DNA of 64,000 nucleotides from CAJQHK01 sp038142525. GTDB taxonomy: Bacteria; Pseudomonadota; Alphaproteobacteria; Rickettsiales; UBA1997. The notes under the pieces were generated by a model. The model was not told the origin of the DNA. It did not search any database and worked only from the letters and a program-made list of their open reading frames with translations. The first letter of the stretch is position 1, and each line of letters opens with the position of its first letter. Location: the NCBI GenBank assembly GCA_038142525.1, contig JAYQKE010000015.1, forward strand, positions 434,001 to 498,000, in the 5' to 3' direction. Position numbers and translations under genes: made by a program. This document shows positions 48,109-56,184 of this stretch, piece by piece.

Positions 48109-48233
48109 GTTTGATTATTTTATTTTCAGAAACAGCCACAAAAAGAGTCTAAATAATTGATTATCTTTTATTTGAAAGGTATCCCCGAGAAATATAAGAA
48201 TAATTTGAATGACGGCTGAAGCCTTTGTTTGAT

Positions 48234-48310
<77 letters not shown>

Positions 48311-48325
48311 TCAAAAAATAATAAA

Positions 48326-48706
48326 CTATGGATCTGGAGTTAGGCAATTTGGTTGATCAGTACCACCACATGCGGTACATGTTCCACCTTGACTACAGCA
48401 TAAACTGCCAAGCTGCGTACCATCATTACAACAAAATTGCTGAGTATATAGAAAATCTGCTATAGCATTATTGCTAGGATTTTTACCACAGCCTTGCTTA
48501 ATATCTTGAACACTTACTTCAAAAGATTTTTCTGAATAATATGACTGGCTTTCTAGTTGAGATTGAAGTGCCTGCTGTAACTGAATTGTATTTGATTTAT
48601 CTATAAGTATTTTACCATAAGAGATGGCTGCAACAAATATAGATACTATAAGTAGTACAACTGATATTTCGATCAAAGAGAAACCTTTTATTTTATTTAT
48701 CTTCAT
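48326..48706 (-). CDS. Type IV prepilin-like protein with Cys-rich C-terminus
   Basis: 126 residues. A short basic leader, MKINKIKG, is cleaved before FSLIEISVVLLIVSIFVAA, with the Glu at +5: a textbook class III prepilin signal. The helix continues to about residue 55. The C-terminal half then has ten Cys, including FCCNDG, SLCCSQGG and CTACGG. It is probably a secreted pseudopilin or minor pilin with several disulfides. No pilus assembly genes are nearby. It lies beside tRNA-fMet. The family is otherwise unrecognised. Confidence 0.75.
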   Translation of the reverse strand: MKINKIKGFSLIEISVVLLIVSIFVAAISYGKILIDKSNTIQLQQALQSQLESQSYYSEKSFEVSVQDIKQGCGKNPSNNAIADFLYTQQFCCNDGTQLGSLCCSQGGTCTACGGTDQPNCLTPDP

Positions 48707-48882
48707 GTTAATTTAATTGATTTGAGGAGTAGTAGCAAATCTCATTTATTTATAGATCTCAAAGAGGTTATATCGACCTCTGATTAGAAAATAGTAAGTG
48801 AGATAAATAATAAATCAATACAAATTAACTCTACTTATGAATTTAAAAAATAAATCCATAGGAAATAGCATTACTCACTAAA

Positions 48883-48932
48883 GGAACCTCTGAAAAACTA
48901 AAAATTGGAATTTTTAGTTTTTCAGAGGTTCC
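48883..48932. repeat. MITE 2: 50-bp perfect palindrome
   Basis: Two 24-base arms starting GGAACCTCTGAAAAACTAAA mirror each other around a central GG. Target duplication TAAA is at 48879-48882 and 48933-48936. It is a deletion form of the 170-bp MITEs. It sits 15 bases before tadA and would fold strongly in its 5' leader if transcribed. Confidence 0.9.
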
Positions 48933-48947
48933 TAAATTAAAAAATAG

Positions 48948-49400
48948 ATGGAGAAATTTAAATCTTTTATGAATTTTGCTTTGCTGGAGGCTAAAAAAGC
49001 AATTGAAAAAAATGAGATTCCAGTTGGCGCAGTGATAGTTAAAAATAATAATATTATTGCCAAAGCATATAATCAAAATATTGAATTAAAAGATCCAACT
49101 GCACATGCTGAAATTATGGCAATTAGGAAAGCTTGTAAATTATTGGGAAAACAAAGATTGTCTGGCTGTGAAATTTATGTTACATTGGAACCTTGCGCTA
49201 TGTGCGCTAGTGCTATTATTGCCGCTAGAATTGATAATTTATATTATATGATATCAGATGAAAAATATGGCGGAGTTGAAAATGGTGCTAGAATTTTTAC
49301 ACAAAAAAATTGTCACCACAAAATTAATATTTATAATGATATAGGGGATGGTGATAAATATAAACTATTATTGCAAAAATTTTTTCAAGATAAGAGATAA
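48948..49400 (+). CDS. tadA: tRNA-specific adenosine deaminase
   Basis: Makes inosine at the wobble position of tRNA-Arg(ACG). 150 residues, intact. The zinc/proton-shuttle motif is DPTAHAEIMAIRKA (His-Ala-Glu) near residue 50-60, with LEPCAMCASAIIAARI supplying the two Cys ligands. The N-terminal FMNFALLEAKKAIEKNEIPV is typical. No neighbour is functionally linked; MITEs flank it on both sides. Confidence 0.95.
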   Translation: MEKFKSFMNFALLEAKKAIEKNEIPVGAVIVKNNNIIAKAYNQNIELKDPTAHAEIMAIRKACKLLGKQRLSGCEIYVTLEPCAMCASAIIAARIDNLYYMISDEKYGGVENGARIFTQKNCHHKINIYNDIGDGDKYKLLLQKFFQDKR

Positions 49401-49442
49401 AAGGAAAATATAATAGCAATTTATGGTGCTGTATAATTTTAA

Positions 49443-49613
49443 GGAACCTCTGAAAAACTAAAAATTGGAATTTTTAGATCATTTTTTAGCAGAAATTATG
49501 TTTCTTTTTGGTACAATATGAACATATTGTGCCATAAAAAACTAAATTTATGCTAAAAAAGGGTCAAAAAGATCAATTTTGCTAAATACATATTTTAGTT
49601 TTTCATAGGTTCC
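49443..49613. repeat. MITE 3 of the IS5-like family
   Basis: 171 bp, close to MITE 1 along its whole length. The left end GGAACCTCTGA is intact, while the right end reads CATAGGTTCC with one change. Target duplication TTAA is at 49439-49442 and 49614-49617. It lies between convergent tadA and the hydrolase gene. Confidence 0.9.
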
Positions 49614-49617
49614 TTAA

Positions 49618-50409
49618 TTAATTAGGCAAAGCCCCGGCAAAGATATTTTTTTTTAGAGCAAAATTAATTAATTTTGGTGCATCAAGCTGATTATCGCGAT
49701 CTTGTCTTTTTTTAACAAATTCTGATTTATTTTTAATTTTAGCAAAAATATTATTTTGTTTTTGTTCTAAAATTGTTGATAAAAATCTTTCTTTTTCTCC
49801 TTTTTTTGGATAATCATGTGCCGTTAAAATTTTATAATTATCTGGATAAGAAAATATTTTTTGTATTGAATCGAATAATTCTTTAGCACTACCACCAGGA
49901 AAATCAGCTCTACCAACGCCAAAATTTGGCATAAATAATAAATCACCAACAAAAATATGATCTTCAACAATAAATGCAGAGCAAGAGGGGGTATGTCCAG
50001 GAGTATGTAGAAATTTTATTTTTAAATTGCCAATTGAAAATTCTTCTCCATCAGAAAATAAATGGTCAAAATTAGAAATATCAGTTTTTAAATCAAATTT
50101 GTTAGCCCAAAAAGAAGCAACTTCTTTAATTTGATTGGTAATGGCAATTTTACCACCCAATTTTTGTTTTAAATAACGAGCGGCGCTGATATGGTCGGCG
50201 TGAATATGAGTTTCCAAAATCCATTCCAAGGAAAGATTGTTATCTTTAAGAAATTTGATTATTTTATCAGCAGAAATAGTAGAAAACTTTTCAGAATTTG
50301 GATCAAAATCTAAAACAGAATCTAAAATAGCACATTTTTTAGTTTCTTTGTCAAAAATTACATAACTAAATGTAAAGGTCTTTGGATCAAAAAACTCTTT
50401 AAAATTCAT
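49618..50409 (-). CDS. ETHE1/Blh-like metallo-beta-lactamase-fold hydrolase (persulfide dioxygenase-like)
   Basis: 263 residues. Metal ligands are ETHIHADHISAARYL (HxHxDH), LHTPGHTPSCSAFIV and VGDLLF, then FGVGRADFPGGSAKELFDSI, the block characteristic of ETHE1/Blh proteins, and HDYPKKGEK. Relatives oxidise glutathione persulfide with one Fe(II), protecting from sulfide. There is no rhodanese domain. Its start overlaps the pdhC stop by TAATG, so it is co-translated with a pyruvate dehydrogenase subunit, whose lipoyl groups sulfide would harm. That functional link is an inference. Confidence 0.88.
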   Translation of the reverse strand: MNFKEFFDPKTFTFSYVIFDKETKKCAILDSVLDFDPNSEKFSTISADKIIKFLKDNNLSLEWILETHIHADHISAARYLKQKLGGKIAITNQIKEVASFWANKFDLKTDISNFDHLFSDGEEFSIGNLKIKFLHTPGHTPSCSAFIVEDHIFVGDLLFMPNFGVGRADFPGGSAKELFDSIQKIFSYPDNYKILTAHDYPKKGEKERFLSTILEQKQNNIFAKIKNKSEFVKKRQDRDNQLDAPKLINFALKKNIFAGALPN

Positions 50410-51662
50410 TAAAGTAACATTGAAATTGGATTTTCAATAATTTTCTTAAATGCCCCTAAGAATTCTGCACCAACTGAGCCGTCAACAGATCTATGATCAG
50501 AAGATAGGGTTACATTCATGATGGTAGCTTTAGCAAATTCACCATTTTTAACAATTGGTTTTTTAATACCAGCACCAACAGCCAAAATACAGCTTTGTGG
50601 TGGGTTAACAATAGCTTGGAAATTATTAATGCCATACATACCAAGATTAGAAATGCTAAATCCACCACCTTGAAATTCCTCTGGTTGTAATTTGCCATCT
50701 CTAGCCTTTTTAATTAATTTTTTAGCTTCATTAGAAATATCAATCAAAGATTTTTGATCAGCATTTTTAACAATTGGCGTAATTAAGCCTCCATCAATTG
50801 CAACGGCAACCGAAATATCAATATTATTATATAATAAAATAGCGTCATCAGTCCAAGAAGAATTGGCATTAGGAACTTCTTTTAAAGCTAGAGCAGTTGC
50901 CTTAATTATAATGTCATTAACTGATAATTTATAATTTGGTTTACCCTTATCATCAATAATCGCTAAATCATTGATTGATTTTCTCATTTCAAGCAATTTA
51001 TCAATATTTAAATCAGAAGATAAATAGAAATGTGGAACATTTTGCTTAGATTCTAACAGACGATTAGCAATAACTTTTCTGACATTATTATTTTTAACAG
51101 CGCGATATTCTTCGGCATGACGCTCTATAACGCCAGATTTTTGAGTTGAGCCTGCATTTAAAACATCATTTTTAAGAATTCTGCCATGAGGGCCAGAACC
51201 AATCAAATTTTGAAGTGAAACATTATTTTCTGCCGCAATTCTTTTAGCAAGTGGGCTAGCATAAATACGATCTGTTGCTATGGATTCGATAGCGATAGGA
51301 GTCTCTGCAGCTGCTGGAGTTGCAGCTTTTTCTACTTCTTTTACTTCTGTTTTTTCCTCTTTAGTCTCAGCTATAGTTGGAGCGCTAATTTCATAAGAAT
51401 CTAGAACCGCTTTATCTTCACCTTCTTCAAGCAAAAGTGCAATTGGGGCATTAACTGCAACATTTTCAGTGCCAGCAGGAATCAGAATTTTTCCCAAAAT
51501 ACCCTCATCAACCGCCTCAACTTCCATTGTAGCTTTATCAGTTTCAATTTCAGCAATTACGTCCCCAGCTTCAATGTTGTCGCCTTCATTTTTGAGCCAA
51601 TTAGCAAGATTTCCCTCCTTCATGGTTGGTGAAAGTGCTGGCATTAAAATTTCAATAGTCAT
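50409..51662 (-). CDS. pdhC: Pyruvate dehydrogenase E2, dihydrolipoamide acetyltransferase
   Basis: 417 residues, intact. It has one N-terminal lipoyl domain with the modified Lys in IETDKATMEVEAVDEG, then an Ala/Glu-rich linker. The peripheral-subunit-binding domain reads ASPLAKRIAAENNVSLQNL. The catalytic core ends in TLSSDHRSVDGSVGAEFLG with the active-site His. It moves acetyl groups from lipoamide to CoA. E1 and E3 genes are not in the window. Confidence 0.94.
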   Translation of the reverse strand: MTIEILMPALSPTMKEGNLANWLKNEGDNIEAGDVIAEIETDKATMEVEAVDEGILGKILIPAGTENVAVNAPIALLLEEGEDKAVLDSYEISAPTIAETKEEKTEVKEVEKAATPAAAETPIAIESIATDRIYASPLAKRIAAENNVSLQNLIGSGPHGRILKNDVLNAGSTQKSGVIERHAEEYRAVKNNNVRKVIANRLLESKQNVPHFYLSSDLNIDKLLEMRKSINDLAIIDDKGKPNYKLSVNDIIIKATALALKEVPNANSSWTDDAILLYNNIDISVAVAIDGGLITPIVKNADQKSLIDISNEAKKLIKKARDGKLQPEEFQGGGFSISNLGMYGINNFQAIVNPPQSCILAVGAGIKKPIVKNGEFAKATIMNVTLSSDHRSVDGSVGAEFLGAFKKIIENPISMLL

Positions 51663-51735
51663 AATTTATTTTGTTTAAATTCCTTAATATTTCGGTGATT
51701 ATAATTATAATTTTAGAAAATCAAAGTAAAAATAT

Positions 51736-52116
51736 TTAGCCCCTATATGTGCCACCTTCTGATGACGGCTCTCTCTTATCACCTTCTTTGATGGGAGGGA
51801 GTTTTGATGTAAGTCCTTTTTGGGGTTTTAAGTTTTGATATCTTAAATTGTCAGTACTTATTCTAGTATCAGGTTTTGCATCATCTTTATTGTTTCTCTG
51901 TAAAAACGCTATTTTCATTCTGTTTATATGTTCAAGATTTTGCCGATCACTATGAGGGGCGTTGATAAAACTACCTATGCCTGAACGAATGTTTTGATAA
52001 TCTTCAGAACTTTGGATAAAATCAATTATTTCAGCTATATGACTAGCATCAAACTCCCCAACAGAGTCTGATAAATTTCCTAAAATCTCCGATATTTCCC
52101 CTGAGGATTTTGGCAT
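51736..52116 (-). CDS. Hypothetical protein after an IS3 insertion
   Basis: 126 residues from ATG 52116. A longer GTG start would lie inside the IS3 end, so I reject it. The first 60 residues are helical and acidic (EISEILGNLSDSVGEFDASH, FIQSSEDYQNIRSGIG); the rest is polar, basic and disordered (LKPQKGLTSKLPPIKEGDKR). There is no signal peptide or membrane segment, and no family is recognised. Before IS3 arrived it began 6 bases after the alkC stop, so it was part of the lysK-ftsQ-lptD-alkC operon. Confidence 0.6.
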   Translation of the reverse strand: MPKSSGEISEILGNLSDSVGEFDASHIAEIIDFIQSSEDYQNIRSGIGSFINAPHSDRQNLEHINRMKIAFLQRNNKDDAKPDTRISTDNLRYQNLKPQKGLTSKLPPIKEGDKREPSSEGGTYRG

Positions 52117-52411
52117 AATTAATTTAAAGAACTGCACCCATTTGTTAGACCATTACCTCTTTAAAAGTCATAGACTTTTTTCTTTAAATTCGGTGTAGAA
52201 ATTTTTGAATTTTCTGAAATTTTAGAATGGCCCTAAATAGCCAAATTCGTAGAAATTTCTGGAAAATTATAAAATTTCGTATTTCATATTTTAGATTTTA
52301 ATTATTTTTTATTTTAAAATCTAATTCTTTTTTTCTCTTACTGTCATCATTATAGTAAATTTGACTAGGAGTTTTGTAATTCAAAGATTGATGAGGTCTT
52401 TGATAATTATA

Positions 52412-53752
52412 GGAACCTCTGAAAAATCAATTATCTAATTTATAGATTTGAAACTGTTTAATTTTGTTATTTTTGCCAAAGTTTAGCAAAGTTATTTTAT
52501 AAAATTTTGTTTGAATTTATTTGATAAAAATAGCCAGAAAAGCTTGATTTATCTAGCTTTTTTGCTTATTATTGATATATTAAATTCAAATAAAATATAT
52601 AATTATGGCAACCCAGCAATCATTTTTTTCATTAGCAATTTCTGGTAGAAAATTAAGAGCGGAGAAGTTTCTTAATCAAATGACGGATATTATTCCATGG
52701 CAAAGATTGATTGATAAGATAGAGCCTTTTTATCCTAATGGTACTAGTGATTACGGTGGCAGGAAGGTGACAGATTTATTATTAATATTTAAGATTCATT
52801 TGTTACAGCAGTGGTTTGGTCTTAGTGATCCAGCTATGGAGGATGCTATATATGATAGAATAAGTTTTCAAAAATTCTTAAATATTGATATTGGTATTGA
52901 TAATGTTCCGGATGAGACTGTGATATTGAGATTCCGTCATTTATTGGAAAAGCATAATTTATCGTCGATTATATTTAACGAGGTAAATTCATATCTTGAA
53001 GAGAATGATCTTTTGTTGAAGGAGGGTACGATAACTGATGCGACATTAATATCTGCTCCAACTAGTACAAAAAACAAGAAGAGGAAAAGGGACCAAGAGA
53101 TGTCTTCTACCAAGAAAGGGAAGAATTATTATTTTGGCATGAAGTCTCATATTGGTGTGCAAACTAAGGGTAAGCCAATTATTCATTCTATTGTCACGAC
53201 GACAGCTAAAGATCATGATTCTACTAAAACAGAGGAGTTATTACATGGTGATGAAACTTCTTTATTTGGTGACAAGGCCTATGATGATAAGGCAATAAAA
53301 AGATTTTGTAGGAATCACAATATATTTTATGGTATAACCAATAGAGCTAAATCTAACAAAAAACTTTCAAATAAGCAAAAAAAGAGGAATAAACAATTTT
53401 CATCAGTTCGAGCTAAAGTTGAACATCCATTTCAAATTATAAAGCATCTTTGGGGCTATAGAAAGGTTAGATATAATGGTTTACAAAAGAATACTAATCA
53501 ATTACAAATGCTATCATCCCTTGCTAATCTCTATATGGTTAGAAAAATACTACCAAATACAGCGTAACAAGGGATAAATGTGTCTAATTTAGCCAAAAAT
53601 GGTAAAATTAGACAAGAAACTAGAGAAATTACCACAAATAATGCCTAAATTTGGATAAAGATTGTTAATTTTTAACAAAATTAGCAATCTTTATCCAAAT
53701 TATAAAAATTTTTTCTGAAAAATGAAAAAATAGACAAAATTAAATAGGAAAA
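52412..53752 (+). mobile_element. IS5-like insertion sequence, copy B (intact transposase, one end lost)
   Basis: The left end GGAACCTCTGAAAAATC is intact. The body is nearly identical to copy A. At the right, the sequence stops after TAAATAGGAAAA, and the terminal TCAGAGGTTCC is missing. Without that end it should not be able to move itself. Confidence 0.92.
52605..53567 (+). CDS. IS5-like transposase (intact)
   Basis: 320 residues. N-terminal DUF772-like domain: YGGRKVTDLLLIFKIHLLQQ, WFGLSDPAMEDAIYDRISF, VPDETVILRFRHLLEKH. The DDE core has TITDATLISAPTS, YYFGMKSHIGVQTKGKPIIH, SLFGDKAYDDKAIKRF and SVRAKVEHPFQIIKHLWGYR. All catalytic acids appear present. This is the only intact enzyme of the family here, and could act on copy A and the MITEs, which carry the matching ends. 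Confidence 0.94.
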   Translation: MATQQSFFSLAISGRKLRAEKFLNQMTDIIPWQRLIDKIEPFYPNGTSDYGGRKVTDLLLIFKIHLLQQWFGLSDPAMEDAIYDRISFQKFLNIDIGIDNVPDETVILRFRHLLEKHNLSSIIFNEVNSYLEENDLLLKEGTITDATLISAPTSTKNKKRKRDQEMSSTKKGKNYYFGMKSHIGVQTKGKPIIHSIVTTTAKDHDSTKTEELLHGDETSLFGDKAYDDKAIKRFCRNHNIFYGITNRAKSNKKLSNKQKKRNKQFSSVRAKVEHPFQIIKHLWGYRKVRYNGLQKNTNQLQMLSSLANLYMVRKILPNTA

Positions 53753-54005
53753 AAATAAAAATGGAAAATCTTGTTATTTGCCAGAGGTAGAAAATCTTTT
53801 AAAAATTATCAGGATGAAGAATTGAGAAAAATTTGTTCATAGAGAATCTTTCAATAATTATTTTCTGAAATTTTGTCTAGCCAAACGTAGAAATTTCCAC
53901 ATATTTTAGATTTTAATTATTTTTTATTTTAAAATCTAACCTTTTTCCATTGATATTTGATAATTATAAAAATGGATAAATCTTGTTATTTTTTTAATTC
54001 TTCAT
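53753..54005. other. Scrambled IS3-derived DNA
   Basis: Short IS3 pieces appear out of order or twice: AAATCTTGTTATTTGCC, GAATTGAGAAAAATTTGTTC, GAATCTTTCAATAATTA, ATTTTAGATTTTAATTATTT and TGATAATTATAAAAATGG. Other bits (TTTTCTGAAATTTTGTCTAG) come from the IS3 3' flank. There is no gene. Confidence 0.7.
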
Positions 54006-54629
54006 TTATCCAATTACAGTTCTCCAGAATCTTTCAATAATTACATTGTCTACCCAACCTTTTCCATCCATTGATATTTGAATAGATCCTTGATCAGTAT
54101 TAATAATTGTTGGAATAATTTTATGATTTTTTATTCCCTTTTTTAATATTTCAACACAATTATTAGTTTCCATAGAAATTGATAATTTTGATGCAACAAC
54201 AAATCTAGAACTCCAATCAATTAGCGACATTAAATAAACAAATCCTACTGGTGTTTTGATGTAAGTTATATCAATTGCCCAAGTGTGATTTGGCTTATCT
54301 ATTTTAGATTTATCTTCTAATAAATAAGGATATTTGTAATCTTTTTTATTGATGATTGTTGTCTTTTTCTTTGGATAAAGAGCTTTAATCTTTAGAACTC
54401 TCATTAATCTAAGAATCTTCTTGCGATTAATTTTATTATTATGATTTCTATCTTGATTGATTATTTCTGTAATTCTTCTATATCCGAAAAATTGATATTT
54501 ACTCCAGATATTATGAATATCTTTGCATAAACTATTAATCTTAGAAATATCAATCCTAGATTTATAATAAAAATTAGATCTATTAATATCTAACAATCTA
54601 CATCTATTTCTGACAGCTAAATTATACAT
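54006..54629 (-). pseudogene. IS3 OrfB, internally deleted and 3' truncated
   Basis: The same protein as at 30712-31548 up to INTDQGS. It then lacks QFTSGNWINELKKRN and the RW pair further on, and ends after ERFWRTV at a new stop. The C-terminal NYQRPHQSLNYKTPSQ part is cut off by IS5 copy B and lies at 52.3 kb. The first and last catalytic residues survive, but the core is damaged, so it should be inactive. Confidence 0.9.
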
Positions 54630-54670
54630 ATCTGATGATAATTTTAGAAATTTGATTTTCTTAGAATAAT

Positions 54671-54979
54671 CTAACTGTCCAGAAACTTTTTTAAGAAATC
54701 TCTTTCCATTGTTAATTGACCTATTTTCTTATATAATTTATCAATTTCTTTATCCTTCTTTTTTTGTTCTTTTTTACTTAATTTTTCTTCTTTAGATAAC
54801 TTAGAATCAGAAAATATATCATTACCGCTAGCTTTAAACTGCTTAACCCATTTATGTAATGTTGATTTAGCAATATCATATTCGCTACAAATCTGATAAA
54901 TTGTATAATTTTCGGATAAATATTTCATTACAACTTTAAACTTAAAATCAGAATTATATTTTTTAATTTCTTTTGACAT
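54671..54979 (-). CDS. IS3 transposase OrfA (second copy)
   Basis: 102 residues, identical to the OrfA at 30363-30671: helix-turn-helix YTIYQICSEYDIAKSTLHKW and the Lys-rich coiled coil. The frame is intact, although its partner OrfB here is broken. It could still bind IS3 ends and interfere with, or serve, the intact copy A. Confidence 0.9.
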   Translation of the reverse strand: MSKEIKKYNSDFKFKVVMKYLSENYTIYQICSEYDIAKSTLHKWVKQFKASGNDIFSDSKLSKEEKLSKKEQKKKDKEIDKLYKKIGQLTMERDFLKKFLDS

Positions 54980-55099
54980 AATTTATTAAATTAAATTTTT
55001 AATTAACAGATGAAAAAATATTAGCATATTTTTCCATCTTCCAAATCGAAATTTAAAGAAATTATAGTCTATGAAATTTAAAAATTAATGGTCTGAATT

Positions 55100-56184
55100 T
55101 TAGGGGGCATTTCTTAAGTTAAAATTTTCTTTTAGAATCTCTTTCCCATTTAATATAATTCCAATTTTATGAATTCCTGAATAATATTTTCTAGTGGTAA
55201 TTTTTTTAAAAGAATGTTTTTTATTAAAGGAAAATTTATCCTTGCTAAAATTGCCCTGTTTAATTTGAAAAATTTTACGATAAAATTTACCATTTTTTAG
55301 TAAAAAATAAATAGCATATTCTATTCTAATATTATTTTTTGCTTCATTATTTAAAATGAAAGAAAAGGAAAGATTGTCTCCTATTTTTATCTCTTTTAGG
55401 CATTTAAAATTAGTAATTTTAGCAGAAATTTTATTATAACCCATGAGTTCTAGGGCTTTTTGATTGCCAGATTTTAATAAAGTTCGAAGAGAATGTTGAA
55501 TCATTTTATGATTACAATTTTCTTCTTCGCCATTTTTTAGTAATTTCCAAACATATTTCTGCATTATCTTTAGAAATATCATTGAGATTATTGGCTACGC
55601 TTCTTCTAACATATTCATTTTCATCATTTTTAAGATTTTCTAGAATTGGCAGAATTCTTTGCTGGATTTTTTTGATATTTTTTTAAGGCGATACCCCATG
55701 GTAATCTTGGCCTAATACCTTCTGAAGCTAACCTCCTAACATGATAATTTTGATCAAGAGAGAATTCTAATATTTTTTCTAAAGTTTGTTTTTCATATTT
55801 TAAAAGAAATTTTCTTATAGCAAATTCAGCAGAACCAAAAGAGGTAAAAAATTTTAAAGCTTTGATAGAAGTTTCAAAATCATCCAAACCAAATTTTTCA
55901 ATAAAATCAGCAAAAATAATTAAAGATAAGTTATTATATTGAAATTTTTTAACATTTTGAGCAACATTTTTAAGAATATGGATATTTTCTTGATAATCTT
56001 CTGATAGATTGTGATTTATCACATTAGAAATATGACCCATTCTTTCTTTTAAGGAGTATTTTTGCCAATCTTGGTTAAAAATCTGTTCTATAAAAAGTTT
56101 TTTATCAAAATTATGGAAGAATTTTTTTATATTATTTGCTAAATCAAAGATAAATTCCTGATTATAAATATCTTTTAAAAGCAT
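55100..56184 (-). pseudogene. AlkC/AlkD-type DNA alkylation repair glycosylase, two frameshifts
   Basis: A HEAT-like repeat DNA glycosylase for 3-methyladenine-type damage (COG4335, AlkC-like). Part one (55630-56184) has FIEKFGLDDFETSIKALKFF and HVRRLASEGIRPRLPWGIAL. A middle frame reads ENEYVRRSVANNLNDISKDN. Part three (55100-55582) has MIQHSLRTLLKSGNQKALEL and the C-terminal extension with FSFNKKHSFKKITTRKYYSG typical of AlkC. Breaks are near 55655 and 55560. The last residues RNAP and stop come from the IS3 end; without IS3 the gene would end FNLN and TAA. Reconstructed length is about 360 residues. Its start overlaps lptD by one base. Confidence 0.82.

Larger units (their letters stand above)
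52128..55114 (-). mobile_element. IS3 copy C, interrupted by IS5 copy B and internally scrambled
   Basis: The right end AGAACTGCACCC starts at 52128 and the left end AGAAATGCCCCC is at 55103-55114. TTA duplications are at 52125-52127 and 55115-55117 (TAA on the plus strand). IS5 copy B sits inside at 52412-53752. The segment 53753-54110 has IS3 pieces in the wrong order. Confidence 0.88.

Noticed and set aside
52117..52137. GTG start for the hypothetical gene inside the IS3 end
   Set aside because: That start would exist only after insertion. The ATG at 52116 precedes the conserved-looking protein and fits the original operon spacing.
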